Virus record (IMG/VR): IMGVR_UViG_3300031973_001571 | Span: 1 to 36,211 of that record | Direction: 5' to 3' (one strand) | Length of the DNA: 36,211 nucleotides | Source of the DNA: a virus | In this document: one piece after another, positions 1 to 7,133 of the stretch | Numbering within the stretch: position 1 is the stretch's first letter | How the letters are laid out: each line of letters opens with the position of its first letter | Notes under the pieces: model-generated | Told to the model about the DNA's origin: nothing | Database searches by the model: none | The model's input: only the letters and a program-made list of their open reading frames with translations | Made by a program: the position numbers and the translations under genes

Positions 1-136
1 CTTCATAGGTATTGGTGATGTCGTAACCGTCCATTTTTAACTGGGTAAGGATACGTTCACTATCAACACTGTTCTTAGGGCAGCCGAGAGACACTAGACC
101 TATCTTCCCGCCTTTTGTTTCTATATCATTGCTCAT
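1..136 (-). CDS. rimO: RimO (ribosomal protein S12 methylthiotransferase), phage-supplied N-terminus fused to host remainder, partial
   Basis: The reading frame runs from an ATG at 136 off the left edge (45 codons visible). It carries the RimO N-terminal signature [12 protein letters not shown] followed by DSERILTQL. RimO is a radical-SAM enzyme that methylthiolates an aspartate of ribosomal protein S12; the Cys of GCPK is a ligand of the N-terminal iron-sulfur cluster. Only bases 1-85 are host-derived or shared core. Codons upstream of the 13-bp att core ([10 protein letters not shown] and KIGLVSL) come from the phage, so the prophage replaces the start codon and first residues. No strong Shine-Dalgarno sequence precedes the ATG; a five-codon in-frame mini-ORF ending in TAA lies just upstream. 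The family call is very secure. That the hybrid is expressed and functional is inference. Confidence 0.93.
   Translation of the reverse strand, partial: MSNDIETKGGKIGLVSLGCPKNSVDSERILTQLKMDGYDITNTYE
73..85. other. attL core (13-bp direct repeat)
   Basis: TCTTAGGGCAGCC here is identical to 36121-36133. On the minus strand it encodes Gly-Cys-Pro-Lys of RimO. Host rimO lies to its left and phage sequence to its right. Joining the outer flanks across the repeat gives one continuous RimO reading frame (KIGFVSLGCPK then NSVDSERIL), which proves the site by reconstruction. Serine integrases exchange at a central dinucleotide, so the true crossover lies somewhere inside this repeat. Confidence 0.92.
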
Positions 137-161
137 TATATTTTAACCACGGTTTTTCATT

Positions 162-1853
162 TTGACGCGATTATACAGCTATATCCGATTTTCAACAGCA
201 GAACAGGCTGACGGCTCATCGTCAACGCGTCAAGCTGAGTACGCTGCGAAGTATGCGCTTGATAATGGTTTGGTGTTGGATGAGTCACTTTCGATGCGCG
301 ATGAGGGGCTAAGTGCTTATCATCAAACACATATTAAAAAAGGGGCGTTGGGAGTTTTTCTTCGTGCGGTTGAAGATGGTCTGGTACCAGAAGGTTCTAC
401 GCTAATTATTGAAGCGCTTGATCGGTTGTCTCGTGCTGAGCCGATTGTTTCACAAGCGTTGCTGTCTCAGATAGTTAATGCAGGCATTACGGTTGTGACT
501 GCGAGTGATGGCAAGCATTACGATCGTGAGTCGTTGCGTGCGAATCCTATGGATTTGGTGTATTCGCTGTTGGTATTAATTCGGGCTCATGAAGAATCTG
601 ATACTAAATCGAAGCGGGTTAATGCTGCATTGCGTATTGCTTGTGAGGATTGGATTAGCGGTAAAAAGCGATCGCATGTTCGTAATGGCAGGGCTCCGGC
701 TTGGTTTCGTGAAACGGGTAGTGCTGAGCCTCCGTTGTTTGAATTCATACCTGATCGTGTTGAGGTGCTGCGGGTTGCGATTCGGTTGTATATTGACGGC
801 TACGGTGTGCAGCAAATTCAGCAGCGCTTAAAAGAAGCGGGTTTGCAGTTTACGGATAAGCCACTGGTTAAAACGCATTTTCATAAAATCGTGAAGCGTG
901 AAGATTTAGCGGGTACCAAGATCATTAAGGTGGACGGTGAAGAATATCGGCTAGAAGATTATTACCCGCGTGTTTTAGATGATGCTGAGTATCAATTGCT
1001 GCAGTCGCGTTTGCGTTCTCGGGTGCGATCGCCAGCGAGTAATATACCTGGTGTAATTACGGGTGTTGGGGTTTGTTTCTGTGGGTATTGTTCTAGTTCG
1101 ATGGCCGGTATTAATAATATAAGTCGGGCGCGGGCTGATGGTTCGTTGTCTGATGGATCGCGGCGTTTAATTTGTAACGCTGCGAATGGTGTTGGTGGTT
1201 GTCCTGTTCCGAGTAGTTGTTCAATATCGCCTGTTGAGCGTGCGATTTTAAATTATTGCGCAGATCAAATGAGTTTGTCTGAGCTTGTGAATACCAGCAA
1301 TGAATTTGAATCTGTGCGTGCTAAGCAACTTAAGGTAGAAGCGGATCTGGCAAAGGCTAAGGCGCAAGTTGATAAATTAACAGATGCGTTGCTGCAAACC
1401 GATACGCCGCCATTGGCGTTGATGCGTAAGCAGCGTGAAATAGAAGATAGTATTGTTGTAATGGAAGCTAAGCGCGAATCGTTGGCTCAGCAATTACGAG
1501 TTGATGGCGCGAAAGTTAATAACGACCTGCTGAATGAATGGCATTCATTGTCGGGTTTGGTGTTGGGTTTAGATTTAGATGCTCGGGTTAAAGTACGTGA
1601 TTTGGTTGTGCGTACGTTTGAGCGAATTGAAGTTTATGTTCGTGGGTATTCTGCGAATCAAGAAGGGATTGCTGGACGTATTGCGGTTGAGGTGTTTGAG
1701 AAGAAGTTAGGCGTGGGCTCTCAAATTGGTAGTGCAAAGATTAATGAGAAAAACGGGCCGATTGACTTGGTATTGAAGTTTCGGAGTGGGGCGGTGCGCT
1801 TGCTTCGCATTGATCGCAAGAGTGGAGCTTGGCAAGCGCAGGTTGATTTTTAG
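162..1853 (+). CDS. int: Large serine recombinase (phage integrase)
   Basis: This 563-residue protein catalyses site-specific integration between attP and attB, and excision together with a directionality factor. The N-terminal resolvase domain shows YIRFS with the probable nucleophile Ser11 and the ALDRLSR block at 85-91. A recombinase domain follows (about 150-290). The zinc ribbon has Cys305, 307, 310, 338 and 347. A charged coiled coil spans about 383-455, as in other large serine integrases. The start is a TTG at 162 without a good ribosome binding site; an in-frame stop at 144-146 limits any alternative. The gene starts only 25 bp from the divergent rimO ATG and ends convergently, overlapping the next gene by 4 nt. 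No excisionase (RDF) was recognised, so the RDF is probably one of the unknown small genes. Confidence 0.95.
   Translation: MTRLYSYIRFSTAEQADGSSSTRQAEYAAKYALDNGLVLDESLSMRDEGLSAYHQTHIKKGALGVFLRAVEDGLVPEGSTLIIEALDRLSRAEPIVSQALLSQIVNAGITVVTASDGKHYDRESLRANPMDLVYSLLVLIRAHEESDTKSKRVNAALRIACEDWISGKKRSHVRNGRAPAWFRETGSAEPPLFEFIPDRVEVLRVAIRLYIDGYGVQQIQQRLKEAGLQFTDKPLVKTHFHKIVKREDLAGTKIIKVDGEEYRLEDYYPRVLDDAEYQLLQSRLRSRVRSPASNIPGVITGVGVCFCGYCSSSMAGINNISRARADGSLSDGSRRLICNAANGVGGCPVPSSCSISPVERAILNYCADQMSLSELVNTSNEFESVRAKQLKVEADLAKAKAQVDKLTDALLQTDTPPLALMRKQREIEDSIVVMEAKRESLAQQLRVDGAKVNNDLLNEWHSLSGLVLGLDLDARVKVRDLVVRTFERIEVYVRGYSANQEGIAGRIAVEVFEKKLGVGSQIGSAKINEKNGPIDLVLKFRSGAVRLLRIDRKSGAWQAQVDF
170..195 (-). 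promoter_or_regulatory. Candidate phage-borne promoter for the rebuilt rimO
   Basis: On the minus strand a perfect TATAAT occupies 175-170. A TTGAAA occupies 195-190, but the spacer is only 14 bp, so the -35 assignment is weak. The predicted start would be near 162, about 26 nt before the rimO ATG. The element sits inside the first codons of the integrase gene. Without some phage promoter here the rebuilt rimO would have no local promoter, which is why the match is worth recording. Confidence 0.3.
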
Positions 1854-2122
1854 AATGAGTTCGGTAGTGCTACTGCTCTAACGAACCACATTTGACCTTG
1901 CTGTAATTGAGTTTTTGCCAATGATAGACAGCGTTTTGATTCATTAAATTGATCTGGCATTAAAGGCGGTGCTAGTTCTCCCTGCATTTGATTGCGTAAT
2001 GTGCTGACTTTTTCGATTAGGTTGGCCGTGGTTTCTGCATGAGCTTTTATCTCATTCATTAAGGCCACTTCGGCTTCGCTGAGCTCGCGGTATCCGCTAA
2101 TTTTTCTGTGCTGATTATCCAT
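1850..2122 (-). CDS. acb2: Acb2-like anti-CBASS cyclic-nucleotide sponge, internal-start form
   Basis: An ATG at 2122 has a clear GGAG six bases upstream, and starting there gives a 90-residue protein of the usual Acb2 size. It has the Acb2 pattern: an N-terminal GYRELSEAEVALMNEIK helix, a middle helix ending in LIEKV, and a C-terminal AKTQLQQGQMWFVRAVA helix with a final PNSF. Tyr11 and Lys26 fall at exactly the positions I recall as needed for cyclic-dinucleotide binding in the Pseudomonas phage PaMx33 protein. Acb2 binds cGAMP-type messengers and so prevents activation of CBASS effectors that would abort infection. The identification rests on motif and length memory, not on a search. It is the last gene of the leftward operon. 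Confidence 0.72.
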   Translation of the reverse strand: MDNQHRKISGYRELSEAEVALMNEIKAHAETTANLIEKVSTLRNQMQGELAPPLMPDQFNESKRCLSLAKTQLQQGQMWFVRAVALPNSF

Positions 2123-2404
2123 GGTTTTCTCCAGTTGGTTTTGTGGTTGGTTTATTTGATGGTTGCCAGTGTGTTGTGCGGTGCCTTTGACTCGGTTTTC
2201 AATTGATTGAAAAGTCGGCTCATACTCCGGCCAGTCTGACTCAACAACTACGCAATCAAGTGCTGGTTTTCCTCGCAGTTCACGATAAGCCTTAACTTTT
2301 TCTTCAAGTTGAATTAATTGTTCGCATTCCTCAATTGAAAGAGCTTCGCTAACATCGGACAGTTTTAAAACTGTGTAACGTGTTTCTCGTATAAACTCAC
2401 TCAT
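1850..2404 (-). CDS. Two-domain phage protein, long form: conserved small phage domain fused to Acb2-like domain
   Basis: The full frame encodes 184 residues from an ATG at 2404 preceded by GGAG. Residues 1-72 resemble small phage proteins of unknown role, from memory of the family pattern (motif DCVVVESDWPEYEP and an acidic helix). Residues 73-94 are a Q/N-rich linker. Residues 95-184 match the Acb2 fold described in the nested entry. The two parts are usually separate phage genes; here no stop codon divides them. The start overlaps the stop of the upstream gene (ATGA at 2401-2404), so translation is coupled. Whether the cell makes the fusion, the short form, or both cannot be told from sequence. 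Confidence 0.7.
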   Translation of the reverse strand: MSEFIRETRYTVLKLSDVSEALSIEECEQLIQLEEKVKAYRELRGKPALDCVVVESDWPEYEPTFQSIENRVKGTAQHTGNHQINQPQNQLEKTMDNQHRKISGYRELSEAEVALMNEIKAHAETTANLIEKVSTLRNQMQGELAPPLMPDQFNESKRCLSLAKTQLQQGQMWFVRAVALPNSF

Positions 2405-3111
2405 TCAGCTTGCTCCATTTCTGCCAATACATGATCAATATTTTTATGGATAGCTTCAAAGTCGATTACCCATACCCATTCGTTTTTATTCCAAGATTTT
2501 GGATAGACAGAAGACCATAAATCCGCGAATGCGCCTCTACCACTGTGATGAAGAGAACTTTCACCGTCGTCATTTTGTAGATGGGTAAACCCGGTGCATA
2601 GTGGGCATCCATCGCTAGTGGTGAACGGATAAAACTTGATGCCTTCTTTTTTTGCGTCTTCTTCTGAAATATCTTGAATGCGCTCAACGCGAACGCTGTT
2701 AATTTTTAGTGTTAAGCGACTGGCCCAGCGCGGCATGTGGATTGATGGAATTCCACCGACGTATTCGGGATCGCCTCGATAAATCCAGTCGATATTATCA
2801 TTTTCATGGAGAGCATCATCAGCACCGAAGCGAAGGTCTAGGGTTCCATCTACCAGCAACTTTTCACGCACATAGATTAGGTCGCCAGCTCGCCCAAATG
2901 GACACATTGCTAAAACACTGCTTTTAGCATTTGGGTAAAACAATCCAGCGCCTTTCTTTGCTTCTTTTTTGGTTGCAGGAAATACCCAGCTTGGAAAAAC
3001 ATCAGATACAAAAGGCTGATGCTTAACGATCCTACGCGTCTGCACTTTATTTCCCGCAAGCAGGGCACGAACCATTTCTGAATTAAATATCATTGGGGTT
3101 GTTTTAATCAT
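2401..3111 (-). CDS. Phage ASCH-like protein (often annotated 'morphogenetic protein')
   Basis: The protein has 236 residues. The opening (PMIFNSEMVRALLAGNKVQTRR), the RWASRLTLKINSVRVERIQ stretch, DISEEDAKKEG, and the closing NEWVWVIDFE are typical of a widespread family in lambdoid prophages that resembles ASCH/PUA-like RNA- or modified-base-binding folds. The function is not established; the morphogenetic label in databases is doubtful. It overlaps both neighbours by 4 nt (ATGA), between the cytosine methyltransferase and the Acb2-like gene. That position hints at a role linked to modified nucleotides or counter-defence, which is inference only. Confidence 0.7.
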   Translation of the reverse strand: MIKTTPMIFNSEMVRALLAGNKVQTRRIVKHQPFVSDVFPSWVFPATKKEAKKGAGLFYPNAKSSVLAMCPFGRAGDLIYVREKLLVDGTLDLRFGADDALHENDNIDWIYRGDPEYVGGIPSIHMPRWASRLTLKINSVRVERIQDISEEDAKKEGIKFYPFTTSDGCPLCTGFTHLQNDDGESSLHHSGRGAFADLWSSVYPKSWNKNEWVWVIDFEAIHKNIDHVLAEMEQAE

Positions 3112-4721
3112 GCTGCTTGCTCCTGCTCTTTTGATTCTTTGTTTATATTTGCACGAATTAATGCTGCGAACGGTTCAGGTGCAACAGAATTTCCGCACAT
3201 GCGAACCTGCGCTTTTTTGCTTAGCTTTTTACCGTCAGAAGTTCGGTCATGGATATAGCCAGGTGGAAAAGATTGGGCTGCATAAAGCTCATGCGGCTCA
3301 AGCATTCGCATGCCGATATCAACTATCTGATAATCAACGCCTTTAACGGTTACTAAGCCAAAGCGATCGTTAGTGGTGATCGTGTGCAGTGGTTCGTCAA
3401 CACCTAGCCCGTCTTTTTCATTACCGTAATATTTCAGAAGGAATGCGCGCACTTCACCAATATGCAAGCCGCCTGCAGTGATTGTTGGCACTGGCTCATC
3501 GGTTGGGCTTCCTGTGCAGTTATTACGAAGCTTCAATAAATGAGAAGTCACTAGCGCATGATGATCTGTAGTGGTGATGGTATCGACTGGGTTGGTTAAA
3601 TTAATTCCAGCACCCGTATAGTTACCGCCATAGTGTTTCGCTAAAAAGGCTGTGACGAGTGCAAAGGTTCCACCTTTAGTTTGAGCTGTAATAGTTCTTA
3701 ACGGCTCATCAATTGGCATGTTGCGTTGATTGCTAGCGTTTGCGCATTCAGTAATGAATGGCGCGGCTTCAACTGGAGCAATAAACGGATTAGGGTTATC
3801 AATTACGAATTTCTTTAAGCCGCGAGCAATACGCTGCATTGTTTTTTCAGCAAGAGGGCGCTTACGATTAAATATCGATCTCACCGGCACACTCCAATCA
3901 ATGCATTCAGCGGCAGTGCGGTAAGGCTTTAATTTTCCTGATTGCACTTCAAGGCTATTTGGCTTGCCATGTGTTGGCTTTGCCCAGCAAATTTTTGATC
4001 CGTCTTTTTTGGCAAACATGAATAAACGTTTACGGGTTGTGGGTGCATTATTTTTACAAGCAACAACTTCATTCCAATCAATTGAGTAATTTAGCCCTTT
4101 CGAAAGCTTTAATTTAAGTTTGGTATTATGTTCAATACCCATAGCCACAACTGCTTCGCGCCATGGTGAATAATTGGTTGCTAATCCGGGCATCCTGCAG
4201 ATAGTTTGATTTGGCTTGATGCCCGTTGTAAGCGCTAATTGAAAAGCTTTGAATGTGACTCCTTTGCTGTCGGGGCAAGCATGGCCGCCAGGCAGCAATG
4301 GCCCCCAGCTTTTAAATTCTTCAACATTTTCAAGAGATAGGTTATCTGGTTCTTTTAAAAGCCCCCATTTGGGAACAATCCAAGCCAAGCCTCGAATGTT
4401 TTTATCCATTGGCTTCCCGCCGCGAGCCTTGCTGTGATGCTTGCAGTCAGGAGATGAGTGTACCCATTCGACTTCTCTGCCTTTGCAAGCTTTTATTATG
4501 TCAACATCCCAAACAGATTCGCAATAGTGCTCAGTATCGGGGTGATTAACCTTGTGCATGCTAATGGCTTCAGGATCATGGTTAATTGCAATATCAACAG
4601 GGCGACCAAAAGCCATTTCCATCGCTATTGAAGCACCACCACCACCTGCGAAATTATCTACGAGTAGTTTGTTTGGAAGGTGCAAACCTAGTTGGCCGCG
4701 GTGAGAGTTGTATACGTGCAT
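3108..4721 (-). CDS. DNA (cytosine-5) methyltransferase
   Basis: This 537-residue protein should transfer a methyl group from S-adenosylmethionine to C5 of cytosine in a specific DNA site. Motif I is DNFAGGGGAS at residues 22-31. The catalytic Cys93 lies in SPDCKHHSK, a variant of the usual PCQ motif seen in phage enzymes. ENVEEF (131-136) is the ENV motif. RKRLFMFA follows in the middle, and GNSVAPEPFAALI at the C-terminus is motif X. Between them are about four diverged repeats of the form DEP-L-TIT followed by FLxKxYGG, the probable target-recognition part. No restriction partner is adjacent, so it is an orphan phage enzyme, probably protecting phage DNA from host restriction. Confidence 0.9.
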   Translation of the reverse strand: MHVYNSHRGQLGLHLPNKLLVDNFAGGGGASIAMEMAFGRPVDIAINHDPEAISMHKVNHPDTEHYCESVWDVDIIKACKGREVEWVHSSPDCKHHSKARGGKPMDKNIRGLAWIVPKWGLLKEPDNLSLENVEEFKSWGPLLPGGHACPDSKGVTFKAFQLALTTGIKPNQTICRMPGLATNYSPWREAVVAMGIEHNTKLKLKLSKGLNYSIDWNEVVACKNNAPTTRKRLFMFAKKDGSKICWAKPTHGKPNSLEVQSGKLKPYRTAAECIDWSVPVRSIFNRKRPLAEKTMQRIARGLKKFVIDNPNPFIAPVEAAPFITECANASNQRNMPIDEPLRTITAQTKGGTFALVTAFLAKHYGGNYTGAGINLTNPVDTITTTDHHALVTSHLLKLRNNCTGSPTDEPVPTITAGGLHIGEVRAFLLKYYGNEKDGLGVDEPLHTITTNDRFGLVTVKGVDYQIVDIGMRMLEPHELYAAQSFPPGYIHDRTSDGKKLSKKAQVRMCGNSVAPEPFAALIRANINKESKEQEQAA

Positions 4722-5227
4722 TATGCAGACTCCTGCTCGTCGTAAATTTTTTCAGCCGTTTCAAATTCGTTATTTAGAGCCTGCATCAATTCGTGCTGGC
4801 TATGATAAAACTCATTCTTGTGCTTCATTTCATAATATTCATTTTCAAACCACGCACGATCCCCATCGATAACAAGATTTAATTCGTGGTGATCAATATC
4901 CTGAAGGGCTTCATTGATATTTCTCATGCAGCTTTCAACATCACTAAAAGTTAGACCACCGTGAAGCGAGTAGAAGAACTCTGAAAGCGCCACTTCTGAA
5001 AATGTCATGTATATCTTCCAGCTTCCTAAGCCGTGCTTTGTTCTTTTGCGCTTCTGGTTCGTCTTTTCATTTAAACGACTAAGAACCATATTGGCTTCAA
5101 GTAGCTGAATGAGAGTAAGGCTTTTTAATTCAGCCATTTTCTCGGTGCTTAAATCGCCACGAATTTCGTGATCAATTGCCAGGCTAATTATCTGCTTGGC
5201 TCGGTTTGTTGGCATTGTTAAGTGCAT
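4721..5227 (-). CDS. Unknown phage protein (168 aa)
   Basis: I do not recognise this protein. It is mainly helical, acidic in the C-terminal half and basic around residues 55-66 (a TNQKRKRTKHG stretch), with no signal peptide or membrane segment. It overlaps the methyltransferase start by one base and the upstream gene by one base, so it is translated as part of the leftward operon. Nothing in it indicates an enzyme. Confidence 0.65.
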   Translation of the reverse strand: MHLTMPTNRAKQIISLAIDHEIRGDLSTEKMAELKSLTLIQLLEANMVLSRLNEKTNQKRKRTKHGLGSWKIYMTFSEVALSEFFYSLHGGLTFSDVESCMRNINEALQDIDHHELNLVIDGDRAWFENEYYEMKHKNEFYHSQHELMQALNNEFETAEKIYDEQESA

Positions 5228-5508
5228 TACGCTACCTCATTGATTAATTGCTGTTCTTTGATAGCCAGTACTCTTCGCACATGAAAAGCCCATAGATTCA
5301 CATCTGTTAGATACTTCTCAATATTAATGTCGCCATCTTCATCCATGTATTCACAGTGCTTAGGTCTATCCTTTAGAGATTTTTCAAGCTGTTCAATGCG
5401 CTGGTTTGCTGCTGTGCAAGTGGCATCAATGACGCTCACTTGATTCATTGCTTCGCGTTTGATATGCAGGTGGTCAGCCAATTTTGAAAGTGGGGTTTGG
5501 TAGCTCAT
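5227..5508 (-). CDS. Unknown small phage protein (93 aa)
   Basis: This is a short, mostly helical protein with a heptad-like middle part (residues 25-45, IDATCTAANQRIEQLEKSLK), then an acidic loop (CEYMDEDGDINIEKY). No known motif was seen. Its ATG overlaps the stop of the gene upstream by 4 nt (ATGA), and its own stop touches the next start. It belongs to the coupled leftward operon; a coiled-coil partner protein is possible but unproven. Confidence 0.62.
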   Translation of the reverse strand: MSYQTPLSKLADHLHIKREAMNQVSVIDATCTAANQRIEQLEKSLKDRPKHCEYMDEDGDINIEKYLTDVNLWAFHVRRVLAIKEQQLINEVA

Positions 5509-5750
5509 GCCATCACTCCCTTTCTCATTTTTTTCTTACCGCGTTTTCTCGCAGCTGCAAGTTCTGCACGGGTTTTGTTTGATGTTTGGTCAAATAGCTT
5601 GGGTGTGTATTCTTTGCATTCGTAGCTCGGCACTTCTTGAATTACGCCTCCTCCATTCAAAAACGCTTGTATTTGTGCATTCAGCAACGCGTGTTGTTCA
5701 CGAGCTTTGGCTGAGTTTGGTGGCGTGTATTCTGGTTTTGAATTGCTCAT
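5505..5750 (-). CDS. Small conserved phage protein with basic tail (81 aa)
   Basis: The pattern AREQHALLNAQIQAFLNGGGVIQEVPSYE recalls a small family found in many phages, usually of unknown function. The C-terminus is strongly basic (AAARKRGKKKMRKG), which suggests nucleic-acid contact. It is coupled to both neighbours by ATGA overlaps. No function is assigned. Confidence 0.62.
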   Translation of the reverse strand: MSNSKPEYTPPNSAKAREQHALLNAQIQAFLNGGGVIQEVPSYECKEYTPKLFDQTSNKTRAELAAARKRGKKKMRKGVMA

Positions 5751-6016
5751 GCCGTTTCTCCTTTGCCTGCATGTGGAATTTTTACGCCCTCTGCTGTGGT
5801 GTGGTTGTGCTGAGGTGTGTTGTGTTCGCGAATGTCGATGATCTTGCTAAAGCATTCAATAAACTGGTTGCCGGTTATGTTGAATGTATGTGCAGATACA
5901 TCATTGCCAGTGGCGACGACTTTGCCGTTTTTTACGATCGCTAGTTCGTAGCCAGCGGCCATTATTAAACCGTCGTTATTGGCGGTTATTGTGTTATTTA
6001 ATTCAGTGGCGTTCAT
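5747..6016 (-). CDS. Unknown small phage protein (89 aa)
   Basis: The protein is predicted soluble, with a beta-rich N-terminal half (GYELAIVKNGKVVATG) and a His-rich C-terminus (HNTPQHNHTTAEG). I do not recognise the family. It shares 4-nt ATGA overlaps with the membrane-protein gene upstream and the basic small gene downstream, so it is almost certainly translated. Confidence 0.6.
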   Translation of the reverse strand: MNATELNNTITANNDGLIMAAGYELAIVKNGKVVATGNDVSAHTFNITGNQFIECFSKIIDIREHNTPQHNHTTAEGVKIPHAGKGETA

Positions 6017-6921
6017 GCTGTCTGCTCCTGAGTTTTTTGAATTCTGATGAATCGCTGGCCATCGCGTTTTACTACGTTCATGTGGCTCAGTTGTTCAAAG
6101 ATTAATTTCGCTCGGGCGTGGCGTATGTTGTGTTGCATCATTACGGCTCGTAAGCTGGGTTTTTCGCCGTATTGGTTGTTGTTTATTTCTTCTGCGATTG
6201 TGAGTGCGAGTTCTTCATAAATCGCTGGCTCGTTTGTTTTTAATGTTGGCGCGGGTTGTGGGGCAACTGTCTGGTTTTTCCGGATAGTTGCGGTTTTGTT
6301 TGTGGCGTTGGCAAAACATAGCATTGGGCACAGGTCGATGAGCGCGGCCAGTAGTGCCCAAAATATCCAGCGTGATTCGCTGAGGTTGTTTGCTAATGTA
6401 CTGCCTGAATTATTGCCAGCTGTTTTGTGTTGGCTAATTTCGCGTGTTAGTTTTTCAATTTTATATTCTGTTTGTTCCGCTTGGCGCAGTGTCGATTTTG
6501 CGCGTGCTCTGTAATCTGCGTTTGTGTCTGCACTAGCGTTGTTATTAAGCGTGGCCAGCTTTTTATTGAGCTCGGCTAAGTGCGTAATTTTTTGGTTGTA
6601 AATTACGTCACTTTTTAAATCGGTTTTGTTTGTTGCTTGGTAGCGTGATTCTAACCAGGCGATCGTTGCAGCGGCGCTTGTAATAAATAAAACGAATATG
6701 GCGGCTGTGTGTGCGAGTTTCATTTTTCCGGTGTTTTGCTTTCGCGTAATGAAAAAAAGATATTGGCAAGCAACCAGTGTTGCAGCGATAGAAGCTGCAA
6801 TTACTTGGTCTGCTGTTGTGGTTGCGAATGAACTCCACAACACTGCACTGCAGTAAACTGAGATAACAGCCAGCACTAGGCCGGCTGTTATCGTAAGTGT
6901 ATTTGTTATGCTTTTAATCAT
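6013..6921 (-). CDS. Membrane protein with coiled coil and C-terminal winged-helix-like domain
   Basis: This 302-residue protein has three hydrophobic helices near the N-terminus (about 9-31, 39-58, 67-88), a long polar heptad-type region (about 95-168), and a fourth membrane helix (about 183-204). A cytoplasmic tail follows. Its last part (about 232-297) looks like a winged helix: a first helix LALTIAEEI, then SLRAVMMQHNIRHARAKLIF as recognition part, and a KRDGQRFIRI wing. The order recalls the gamma domain of FtsK, but no ATPase is present. It could tether phage or host DNA to the membrane, act as a membrane-bound regulator, or cause superinfection exclusion. The topology is seen directly; the role is inference. 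Confidence 0.65.
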   Translation of the reverse strand: MIKSITNTLTITAGLVLAVISVYCSAVLWSSFATTTADQVIAASIAATLVACQYLFFITRKQNTGKMKLAHTAAIFVLFITSAAATIAWLESRYQATNKTDLKSDVIYNQKITHLAELNKKLATLNNNASADTNADYRARAKSTLRQAEQTEYKIEKLTREISQHKTAGNNSGSTLANNLSESRWIFWALLAALIDLCPMLCFANATNKTATIRKNQTVAPQPAPTLKTNEPAIYEELALTIAEEINNNQYGEKPSLRAVMMQHNIRHARAKLIFEQLSHMNVVKRDGQRFIRIQKTQEQTA

Positions 6922-7115
6922 GCTGCGGCCTCATTTTCTTGGCAGCTGGTCATGCGATAAACAGGTACGTCATATTCGCCAGCGGGGGTGTTGTGAATTG
7001 CCAGTGGGAATAGGTGGCCTTCTGTAAGGATTCGGCTTTGTGGGTCGGTTAATTCTTCAGGTTTAAGTTTTGTTAAAATGATTTTTTGTGGTGCTTCTTG
7101 TTGTAATTGACTCAT
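6918..7115 (-). CDS. Unknown small phage protein (65 aa)
   Basis: I chose the ATG at 7115 because GAGGG lies about nine bases upstream; the ATG five codons earlier (7130) overlaps that sequence itself. The protein is short and soluble, with a KIILTKLKPEELTDPQ opening and no recognisable motif. Its stop overlaps the start of the membrane-protein gene (ATGA). It is the first gene after an intercistronic hairpin. Confidence 0.6.
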   Translation of the reverse strand: MSQLQQEAPQKIILTKLKPEELTDPQSRILTEGHLFPLAIHNTPAGEYDVPVYRMTSCQENEAAA

Positions 7116-7133
7116 TATTAATTCCCTCATTGA

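Noticed and set aside
5507-5944. Plus-strand open frame of 145 codons across the small-gene block
   Set aside because: It is antisense to two coupled genes, very rich in Cys, Phe and Leu, and has no ribosome binding site.
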